Source of the DNA: Streptomyces sp. L-9-10
Lineage (GTDB): Bacteria > Actinomycetota > Actinomycetes > Streptomycetales > Streptomycetaceae
Length of the DNA: 64,000 bases
Assembly (NCBI RefSeq): GCF_004151105.1
Contig: NZ_PHRF01000164.1
Coordinates: 51,500 to 115,499 of the forward strand
Direction: 5' to 3'
Shown: positions 57,913 to 64,000 of the stretch, one piece after another
Layout of the letters: each line of letters opens with the position of its first letter
How positions within the stretch are numbered: the stretch's first letter is position 1
Notes under the pieces: generated by a model
The model's database searches: none
Seen by the model: the letters and a program-made list of their open reading frames with translations, nothing else
What the model was told of the DNA's origin: nothing
Translations under genes and position numbers: made by a program

Positions 57913-59348
57913 GCCGACCGGCCCTCTTTCGGGTGAGTTCCGGCGAGAGGCCGCTCGGGCCCGTAGGGGACGTCGACGGCGTCGTCGCCCTCGTCTCTCC
58001 ATCGTCGTGTCAGGGACCGCAGGACGAGTACGGCGCCGGTTCCCACCGCGAGGTAGATGGCCAGGGCGGCCGCGAAGAACGGCCAGAGATTGCCCTGGGT
58101 CGCCACGGCGTCCTTGGTCAGCAGCAGGCCCCTGACCGTCCACGGCTGCCGTCCGACCTCGGTGACCACCCAGCCGCTCTCCAGGCACAGCACCGCGACG
58201 ACTCCGCTCACGGCGACGCACCACAGGAACAGGCGGTTGGCCGGCACCTCCCGGCGGCGCCACCACAGCCACGCGAACCAGAGGGCGAGGGCGAGCAGCG
58301 CGAACGCCGTACCGACCATGACGTCGAAGGCCAGATGGACGATGCTCACCGCCGTGTCCTCGGGCCGTACCGCGGGAGGGATGGCGTCGAGTCCGCGGAT
58401 CTCGGTGGAGGGGCTGAACCCGGCGAGCAGCGAGGCCATGTCGGGTACCGGGAGCCCGTAGCGGACCTCGCCGTCGATCAGTACGCCGGCGAGCGTCTCC
58501 GGGACGTGGTTCCCGGTGGTGGGCAGCAGTTCGATGGCGGCGAACTTCGCCGGCTCGCTGTGGAACACCTGACGGGCGACGATGTCGCCGACGAAGATCT
58601 GTACGGGTATGGCGACGGCGGCCACGGTGAACCCGATGAGGAACCCGAGCCGGTGGTAGGAGTCGCGGCGCCCCTTCAGCATTCCGACGGCGTAGACCCC
58701 CGCCACCGAGAAACCGGCGACGATATACGCGGCCAGCAGCATGTGGATGCTCTCGAACCAGAAGGCGCCGTTGAAGAACACGCCCGCCGGACGGACCTCC
58801 GCCACGCGCCCGTCCCGCATCGTGATGCCGCCGGGCTGGTTCATCCAGCTGTTCGCCGCCACGACCGCGCAGGTGCCGCCGATGCTCGCCAGGACGACGG
58901 GTACGCCCGTCCAGAAGTGCGTCCAGGGCGGAAGCCGCTTCCAGCCGTAGATATAGATCGAGACGAAGATCGCTTCCAGGAAGAAGAAGATGCCTTCGAT
59001 CGCGAAGGGGAAACCGAAGGCGGCGCCGTAGCGTCCCATCAGCCCCGGCCAGAGGATCCCGAGTTCGAAGCTGAGCACGGTACCGGTGACGGCTCCCACG
59101 GCGAACAGCACGGCCGCCACCTTCGACCAGCGCTGCGCGAGAAGCAGGGCCTGGTCGTCACCGCGGCGCAGACCGCGGTAGTTGGCGATGAGCATGAGAG
59201 CCGTGAGAGCGACGCCGAACGGCACGAGAATGATGTGGAAGCCCAGAGTGAACGCCATCTGCTCGCGGGCGGGCAGCAGTTGCGGCGGATCGTCGGCCGA
59301 GGCCAGAACCTGAAGCAGGACCCCGGCAGCATCAGGTGAGTACGGCAT
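57909..59348 (-). CDS. cydA: Cytochrome bd-type oxidase subunit I
   Basis: Heme-bearing subunit, 479 aa. The ATG at 59348 follows AAGGA; another in-frame start is at 59363. Heme ligand candidates: His in MAFTLGFHIILVPFG and His in FWFESIHMLLAAYIV. GRQPW (GRQPWTVRGLLLT) is conserved. The periplasmic quinol loop between the helices near 245-315 is short, as in cyanide-insensitive CioA types. Full length for that subgroup. The oxidase gives low-oxygen or inhibitor-tolerant respiration. Confidence 0.92.
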   Translation of the reverse strand: MPYSPDAAGVLLQVLASADDPPQLLPAREQMAFTLGFHIILVPFGVALTALMLIANYRGLRRGDDQALLLAQRWSKVAAVLFAVGAVTGTVLSFELGILWPGLMGRYGAAFGFPFAIEGIFFFLEAIFVSIYIYGWKRLPPWTHFWTGVPVVLASIGGTCAVVAANSWMNQPGGITMRDGRVAEVRPAGVFFNGAFWFESIHMLLAAYIVAGFSVAGVYAVGMLKGRRDSYHRLGFLIGFTVAAVAIPVQIFVGDIVARQVFHSEPAKFAAIELLPTTGNHVPETLAGVLIDGEVRYGLPVPDMASLLAGFSPSTEIRGLDAIPPAVRPEDTAVSIVHLAFDVMVGTAFALLALALWFAWLWWRRREVPANRLFLWCVAVSGVVAVLCLESGWVVTEVGRQPWTVRGLLLTKDAVATQGNLWPFFAAALAIYLAVGTGAVLVLRSLTRRWRDEGDDAVDVPYGPERPLAGTHPKEGRSA

Positions 59349-59472
59349 CCCCGCATCCTTCATGCGCCCGTCGGACTCACGGCCCCGGTGACACGGACCG
59401 GAGAACCGAAGCAACCCGTTCGGACGACGGGAGCGGGCGGAGGCCGGCCGCCGGGTTCGCCGGCCCGGCGTT

Positions 59473-59509
59473 GAGGCCGGTGACCGGTCCTTCGACGGTC
59501 ACCGGCCTC
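59473..59509. terminator. 14-bp stem terminator after the efflux operon
   Basis: GAGGCCGGTGACCG (59473-59486) pairs perfectly with CGGTCACCGGCCTC (59496-59509) over 9 nt. The second arm is the first unit of the tandem repeat that follows. Confidence 0.75.
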
Positions 59510-59557
59510 TCCGTCACCGGCCTGTTCGTCACCGGCCTCTCCCTCACCGGCCTCTCC
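59498..59557. repeat. Four 15-bp tandem repeats
   Basis: GTCACCGGCCTCTCC at 59498, near-copies at 59513, 59528 and 59543. They overlap the terminator stem and lie between the ABC permease and cydA. Confidence 0.88.
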
Positions 59558-59584
59558 ACGGACAGGGCGGGATCTGTGGCCTGG

Positions 59585-60790
59585 TCAGGCCGCGGCCAGT
59601 GCCACGGTCGGGGGTGTGCGCGCGGCTCGCAGCGCCGGGTAGAGTCCGGCGATCGCGCCGATCACCATCGTCGAGGCGACCCCGCCCACGGGTGCCACGA
59701 GGGGGATCGCCGTGGGCCAGCCCTGGCTGAGGGCGTATCCGGCGGTGACGGCGGCGCCGAGCGCCGCTCCGCCCAGTCCGCCCAGTGTCGACAGCAGCAG
59801 GGCCTCGACGAGGAACTGCCGGGTGATGTGCCGGCGGGCCGCGCCGAGGGCGCGTCGCAGGCCGATCTCCCTGCGTCGTTCGATGACGGTGATGACCATG
59901 GTGTTGGCCACTCCGATACCGCCGACGAGCAGGGCCACCCCGCCGAGTCCGACGAGCAGCCCGGTGAAGGACGCCTCGGCCGCCTGACGCGCCTTCAGCG
60001 CGTCGGAAGGGCGGCTGACGGCGACATTCTGGGGATTCTCGGGGTCGACGGCACGGGGCAGCAGACCGCGGACGCTTTCGACGAGGGAGTCGGGAGAGCG
60101 CTCGTACACCATGGTGGGGCGGCCGTCGAAGCCGAGATACCGCTCGGCCGCCACACTGTTGACCAGGACCGCGGAGTCCAGATCCTGTGCGAGCGGCACC
60201 GGGTCGAGGACGCCGAGGACGGTGAAGTAGCGGTCTCCGATCCACACTTGCTCGCCCGCGTGGGTCACTCCGAGCCGGTAGGCGGCCCGGTGGCCGAGCA
60301 CGGTCGTGGGGTAGCGCTCGGGCGCCCGGTCCAGCCAGCCGCCCCGGGCCAGGGTGCCGCGCAGGGTCTTCACCAGGTTCCCGTCCACGGCGAGGACGGT
60401 CAGCCCGTTCGTCTCGGCGGGATCCACCCGCGCGTTGCGGTAGGCACCGATGTCCTTGACCTCGCCGGTCGCGCTGACGGAGTCGACGCCGTCGGCACGG
60501 GCGACCGTGTCCACGGCGGTCTCGGGAAGGAGTACGGGCTCGCCGGTCAGGGGGTCCTGGCCCGGGGCGATGGTCAGGAGGTTGGTGCCGAGTTTGTCCA
60601 GTTCGGCGTCGAGGTGTGCCTGGCTGGAGGTGGAGATCCCGAGGACGGCGATCATCGCGGCGATCCCGATGGCGATGCCGGCGGCGGAGAGCACCGCGCG
60701 CAGCGGACGCGTCCGGAGCCCGTTGGCACCCAGCCGGAACAGATCGCCGCCGCGCAGGCGTGAGGGCGCGAGGTTCGTACGGCCTCTCAT
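59585..60790 (-). CDS. MacB-like ABC transporter permease
   Basis: Membrane subunit with one periplasmic domain, 401 aa. It opens with an N-terminal helix (AVLSAAGIAIGIAAMIAVLG), an extracellular MacB_PCD domain (about 50-265), then three helices around GLLVGLGGVALLVGGIGVAN, LLLSTLGGLGGAALGAAVTAG and the C-terminal FtsX end. ERRREIGLRRALGAARRHI is the conserved cytoplasmic coupling helix. It overlaps the ATPase by 4 bp. With the adaptor and lipoprotein upstream it forms an efflux or peptide-resistance system. Confidence 0.92.
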   Translation of the reverse strand: MRGRTNLAPSRLRGGDLFRLGANGLRTRPLRAVLSAAGIAIGIAAMIAVLGISTSSQAHLDAELDKLGTNLLTIAPGQDPLTGEPVLLPETAVDTVARADGVDSVSATGEVKDIGAYRNARVDPAETNGLTVLAVDGNLVKTLRGTLARGGWLDRAPERYPTTVLGHRAAYRLGVTHAGEQVWIGDRYFTVLGVLDPVPLAQDLDSAVLVNSVAAERYLGFDGRPTMVYERSPDSLVESVRGLLPRAVDPENPQNVAVSRPSDALKARQAAEASFTGLLVGLGGVALLVGGIGVANTMVITVIERRREIGLRRALGAARRHITRQFLVEALLLSTLGGLGGAALGAAVTAGYALSQGWPTAIPLVAPVGGVASTMVIGAIAGLYPALRAARTPPTVALAAA

Positions 60791-61551
60791 GCGGTCGCCC
60801 CGTCCGCGCCCATGCCGGGCGGTGCCTCGCGGAGGTCGTCGACGAGTCGTCCGTCCCGCATGAGCAGCCGTCGTGGCAGGCTCGCGGCCAGCCCGGTGTC
60901 GTGGGTGATGATCACGACGGTGGTGCCCGAGGTGTGGAGTTCGCGCAGCAGGTCCACCACCAGGGCGCCGGAACGGGTGTCGAGCGCGCCGGTCGGTTCG
61001 TCCGCCAGCAGCAGCGGTGGATCGCCCACGACGGCGCGGGCGATGGCGACCCGCTGTCGTTCGCCGCCCGACAGCTGGTGGGGCCGGTGGTCCAGGCGGT
61101 GGCCCAGCCCGACCCGGTGCAGCGCGGCCTCGGCGCGTGCCCGGCGCCGCCGCCGGGGCAGCCCTGTGTACAGCAGTCCGTCGGCGACGTTGTCGATGGC
61201 GCGGGTGCCTTCGGCGAGGTGGAAGTGCTGGAAGACGAAACCGATCCGGTGGGCGCGCAGCGACGACAGGCCCCGGTCGTCGAGCCGGGCCACATCGTGC
61301 CCGTCGATGACCACCTGCCCCGAGGTGGGCCGGTCCAGAGTGCCGATGAGATTGAGCAGGGTCGACTTGCCCGACCCGGAAGGCCCGACGACGGCGACCA
61401 GTTCCCCCGGCGCGACCGAGGCCGTGACCTCGCGCAGGGCGTGGACCCGGTGCTCACCGCTGCCGTACGAGCGGCCCACATCCGTCAGCCGCACCACGGG
61501 CTCGGCGCAACCGGCGGGCAGGACGGCGGTGTCGTGCATGACGGCGGTCAC
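60787..61551 (-). CDS. ABC transporter ATP-binding protein (MacB type)
   Basis: ATPase of the system, 254 aa. Walker A VVGPSGSGKST, Q-loop FVFQHFHL, signature LSGGERQRVAIARA, Walker B LLLADEPTGALD and the switch His in IITHDT are all intact. It overlaps both neighbours by 4 bp, so the operon is translationally coupled. Confidence 0.94.
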   Translation of the reverse strand: MTAVMHDTAVLPAGCAEPVVRLTDVGRSYGSGEHRVHALREVTASVAPGELVAVVGPSGSGKSTLLNLIGTLDRPTSGQVVIDGHDVARLDDRGLSSLRAHRIGFVFQHFHLAEGTRAIDNVADGLLYTGLPRRRRRARAEAALHRVGLGHRLDHRPHQLSGGERQRVAIARAVVGDPPLLLADEPTGALDTRSGALVVDLLRELHTSGTTVVIITHDTGLAASLPRRLLMRDGRLVDDLREAPPGMGADGATA

Positions 61552-62741
61552 AGCCTGGGCACCCCCACCCGTACGCCCTCGGAGATCCCCGGGCCGCTCA
61601 CCTCCACACGGCCGTTGGTGAACGCACCCGTCTTCACCTGCACCCGGCGGACCTTCCCGCCCTCCACGATCTGCACCCCGAATCCACCGCCCGGCAGCGG
61701 CAGGAGTGCCGTGACCGACACCGAGTACACGTTCTCGGCCTCCACCCGGCTCAGCACCACGATGACGTCCGCGCTCTGAACGTTCTTGACTTCCCCGGGA
61801 GAGCTGAGCTTCACGGTGACGGGAACGACCTTCTTGCTCTCCTTGTTCAGCTTCTGCGCCCCGACGGAGGAGACCGTCCCCGGTGTCCGCTTGCCGTCCG
61901 GCAGCTCGATCTCCACCTTGGCGCCCTTGACGACGAGTTCCTGTGCCTCCTGCGGCACCTCTGTGGTGACCCGCTGCTGGGAACCGCCGGCCTGGAGCAC
62001 CTCGGCGCCGGCCGCCGCGGGGTCACCCGGGCGCACCGACGCCTTCTTGATCCGCAGGATGTCGGGGGCGAACACCACCCGGCCCAGCTCGATCTTTCCG
62101 CTCCGCGGCAGGCCGTTGTTCTTCTGCCAGCGCTTCACCGCGGCCTCGGTCTTCTCCGTGAACTCCTCGTCGACCGTGAAGTCGACATAACCGAGCGCTG
62201 CCAGATTCTCCTCCAGCATGCGCACATCCCTGCCGTTCTTCATACCGGTCTTGAACTCACGCCAGGCGGGAAGGTCACCCCGCATCAGGAACACCGGCAT
62301 GTCATCGACCGCGTACAGGCGCTCCCCGCGCTCGATGATGCTGTTCGCGGACGGCAGCCAGGTGAAGATCCCCCGCAGCTGATTCGTGACCCGGCGGTCA
62401 CCGAAGAACTGCAGGACGCCGAAGGACCGCACCTCCGAGACCAGATCGGCCCGCACGATCTTCTCCGTGGCGGGCGGCATCGGCTCACCCACGGTGGACG
62501 GTTCCGGCGTGCCCTCCCGCATGGAGAACAGGCCGCCGCCGACCGCCACACCCACGAGAGCCACGGCGGCTCCGACGAACAGCCGGCGACGCCCGCGCCG
62601 ACGACCGCGACGCCGCCCCCTCTCACCGGCCCCGGAGGACTCGGACTCCTCCCCATAGGGCTGAACCTCCGCCCCGTAGGACGCAGCGGTCTCCCCGTGG
62701 GTCGCGGCCCCGGGCCCTACAGGCTCGGCGACGTCCCTCAC
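61548..62741 (-). CDS. Membrane fusion protein with peptidoglycan-binding domain (efflux adaptor)
   Basis: Periplasm-side adaptor of the ABC system, 397 aa. The GTG at 62741 overlaps the lipoprotein stop (GTGA). A basic run (GRRRGRRRGRRR) leads to one membrane helix (about 55-72). A peptidoglycan_binding_1 domain (about 170-235; MLEENLAALGYVDFTVDEEF, then AVKRWQKNNGL) is inserted, and beta-barrel adaptor segments follow (VEIELPDGKRTPGTVSSVG). Gram-positive adaptors of this design link MacB-type pumps to the wall. Confidence 0.85.
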   Translation of the reverse strand: MRDVAEPVGPGAATHGETAASYGAEVQPYGEESESSGAGERGRRRGRRRGRRRLFVGAAVALVGVAVGGGLFSMREGTPEPSTVGEPMPPATEKIVRADLVSEVRSFGVLQFFGDRRVTNQLRGIFTWLPSANSIIERGERLYAVDDMPVFLMRGDLPAWREFKTGMKNGRDVRMLEENLAALGYVDFTVDEEFTEKTEAAVKRWQKNNGLPRSGKIELGRVVFAPDILRIKKASVRPGDPAAAGAEVLQAGGSQQRVTTEVPQEAQELVVKGAKVEIELPDGKRTPGTVSSVGAQKLNKESKKVVPVTVKLSSPGEVKNVQSADVIVVLSRVEAENVYSVSVTALLPLPGGGFGVQIVEGGKVRRVQVKTGAFTNGRVEVSGPGISEGVRVGVPRL

Positions 62742-63349
62742 CGCCCACCGCCCTGCGACGACGCGTCCTCGATCATCTTGTCGAGCACGTCCTGCTCGCG
62801 CTTGCACGCCTTCTGCGCCGCATTGAGCTCGGGGCTCGATTCGAGCTGCACGCTGCCGTCCGCGTTCGGCTTGGGGGGCACGTAACCGTTCTTACGCATA
62901 CATGCCATGTACTTCAGGCGGAGCGCCTCGAAGTCGGGGTTCTTGTTGAGGTCCTTCAAACCCGGGTCGCCGCTTCCCGCCATGGCGCCGGGGAGCTTGC
63001 CGCATGCCTTCTCCAGCTTGTCGAGGACGCTCTGCGGGGTACCGGAGGGAATCTGCGGCGCCTCACCCGGCTTCGGGTCCTTCACCTGGACGCCGTTGTC
63101 CCGCATGCACGACGCGTACTTGATACCGGAATCCGCGCCGGACTCACCGCTGTCGCCCGCATTGCCGCCCGAGGCGCCGCTCGTCGAAGCGCCGCCGGTC
63201 GAGCCGTCGCCCGTCTCACCGGCTCCCCGCGACGAGGCGGCAGGCGGATTCTCCGAATCTCCTCCACAGGCCGCTGCCCCGACGGCCAGAAGCACCACCA
63301 TCGCGCTCGTGGCGAGACGACGGCGGGGAGTACGGGCGAATGGACGCAT
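62738..63349 (-). CDS. Secreted lipoprotein of unknown function
   Basis: Putative lipoprotein, 203 aa; ATG at 63349 after GGAGGT. The signal ends VGAAAC with lipid-attachment Cys28. A Ser/Gly linker leads to a helical domain with two copies of a Cys-containing motif: YASCMRDNGVQVKDP and YMACMRKNGYVPPKP, each followed by a further Cys (EKACGKL, QKACKRE). The repeated CMR-NG pattern suggests an internal duplication and two disulfides. First gene of the adaptor-ABC operon. Confidence 0.85.
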   Translation of the reverse strand: MRPFARTPRRRLATSAMVVLLAVGAAACGGDSENPPAASSRGAGETGDGSTGGASTSGASGGNAGDSGESGADSGIKYASCMRDNGVQVKDPKPGEAPQIPSGTPQSVLDKLEKACGKLPGAMAGSGDPGLKDLNKNPDFEALRLKYMACMRKNGYVPPKPNADGSVQLESSPELNAAQKACKREQDVLDKMIEDASSQGGGR

Positions 63350-63530
63350 GAAAGACCTCCGGAGACCGGTGCGGCTCGGAAAAGGCGCACAGGGAACAGA
63401 TATGAAGCCGCCATCCCGGAACGAGAGAGAACGGGGACGGCAGATCAGCTCCCAGCACACCAGGAGAGGCATTTCGTGGCCGTCTGCTGATTTCTTTATG
63501 CTGTCCAAATCCTTTAATGCGCGCGGCACC
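63350..63530. promoter_or_regulatory. Spacer between the sensor kinase and the lipoprotein gene
   Basis: About 180 bp, AT-rich around 63480-63520 compared with the rest. It probably holds the promoter of the lipoprotein-adaptor-ABC operon. I cannot assign a -10 with confidence. Confidence 0.4.
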
Positions 63531-64000
63531 TCAGGACGTGGGAGCACGGCCCCCGCACAGGGCCGCGGTGGGCAGGGTGATGGTGATGTCGAGGCCGCCG
63601 TCGCGCAGTGGTTCCGCGTGGAGGGTTCCGTTGTGGGCGCGGACGATGGATTCCACGATGGCGAGGCCGAGGCCGTATCCTGCCGGGCGGTCCGAGCGGC
63701 TTGTCCGGCGGGTGTCGAGGCGGTGGAACGGTTCCAGGATGCGGTCCGCCTCGGTGCGGGTGAGTTTGCGTCCGGTGTTGCGTACGACGAGCCGGACCCC
63801 GTGCTCGGGCCGTTCGTCCACGCTCACGGTCACCGTTCCGCCCGGGTGGTTGTGGCGGACGGCGTTGTCGACGAGGTTGGTGACCAGCTGGCGCAGCAGG
63901 ATCCGGTCGCCGAGGACCCGGCCCCGGCCCACCGACGCGGTCAGGGCCACCCCCGCGTCGGCTGCGGCCGGTGTGGCCTGGGTACACACCTCCCGCGCCA
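63531..64000 (-). CDS. Sensor histidine kinase, C-terminal part (5' end outside window)
   Basis: The ATP-binding half of a two-component kinase; 156 codons are visible. N box NLVDNAVRHNHPGGTV, a G1-like region DRILEPFHRLDT and G2 GYGLGLAIVESIV are intact. The H box and sensor lie to the right of the window. It precedes the lipoprotein-ABC operon on the same strand, so with a response regulator outside the window it may control that operon. It ends APTS. Confidence 0.9.
   Translation of the reverse strand, partial: AREVCTQATPAAADAGVALTASVGRGRVLGDRILLRQLVTNLVDNAVRHNHPGGTVTVSVDERPEHGVRLVVRNTGRKLTRTEADRILEPFHRLDTRRTSRSDRPAGYGLGLAIVESIVRAHNGTLHAEPLRDGGLDITITLPTAALCGGRAPTS

Noticed and set aside
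59377..59559. 60-codon minus-strand frame with RPVTE repeats
   Set aside because: It is a translation of the 15-bp repeat and the terminator; no ribosome site.

Overview
The window is high-GC actinobacterial DNA with short overlapping operons, GTG and even TTG starts, perfect hairpin terminators lacking U-tracts and a parS palindrome of the actinobacterial type. Gene content and order (branched-chain keto acid dehydrogenase genes, PASTA kinase cluster fhaA-fhaB-pstP-ftsW-pbpA-pknB, paired class E sortases, pabA, DUF881, crgA, rhomboid, cyclophilin) are those of the oriC-proximal chromosome core of Streptomyces as I remember it; a related genus of the family is possible. One exact parS site, one parS-like site and a cluster of DnaA boxes fit an oriC-proximal position.

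Layout. 1-8.5 kb: the 5' part of a 2-oxoacid dehydrogenase E1-alpha gene, divergent from an orphan DevR-like response regulator; a PPOX-like protein, an aminoglycoside-phosphotransferase-like protein, two divergent membrane Ser/Thr kinases and a secreted hypothetical protein. 8.6-13.9 kb: PadR regulator, MacB-like ATPase and a large FtsX permease, then the proteasome activator Bpa. 14-18.7 kb (minus): quinone oxidoreductase, TrkA-type potassium channel, MoeA, MobA-like fusion. 18.7-23.1 kb: bkdCBA with a divergent Lrp/AsnC regulator. 23.2-34.3 kb: a phenylacetate catabolic region (TetR/PaaR-like, PaaH-like, PaaN, PaaABCDE), with an rRNA methyltransferase and an HTTM/DUF5819 membrane pair inside it; two operators with the core ACCGnnCGnnCGGT lie in its two divergent promoter regions. 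34.4-39 kb: rhodanese, J-domain protein, DUF2252 protein, a divergent HxlR/azoreductase pair and tRNA-Leu(CAG). 39.3-47.4 kb: the FHA/PP2C/FtsW/PBP/PknB cell-wall signalling operon. 47.4-53.7 kb: two class E sortases, pabA, a 57-aa membrane protein, DUF881, crgA, rhomboid and cyclophilin. 54-64 kb: DUF5324 and DUF6344-like proteins, a secreted alpha/beta hydrolase with a sortase-E LAxTG signal, cydAB, and a sensor kinase-lipoprotein-adaptor-ABC efflux operon that leaves the window.

How the parts fit. Cell-envelope control dominates: three transmembrane Hanks kinases, one PP2C phosphatase, two FHA proteins, an elongation/sporulation SEDS-PBP pair, sortases with a candidate substrate, a rhomboid protease and the division inhibitor CrgA. 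The second theme is acyl-CoA catabolism (branched-chain keto acids and phenylacetate) under local Lrp and TetR regulators. Notable non-coding signals are the parS site that holds the moeA stop and channel start codons, the DnaA-box cluster beside crgA, the PaaR-type operators, and an unusual number of short in-phase tandem repeats in spacers.
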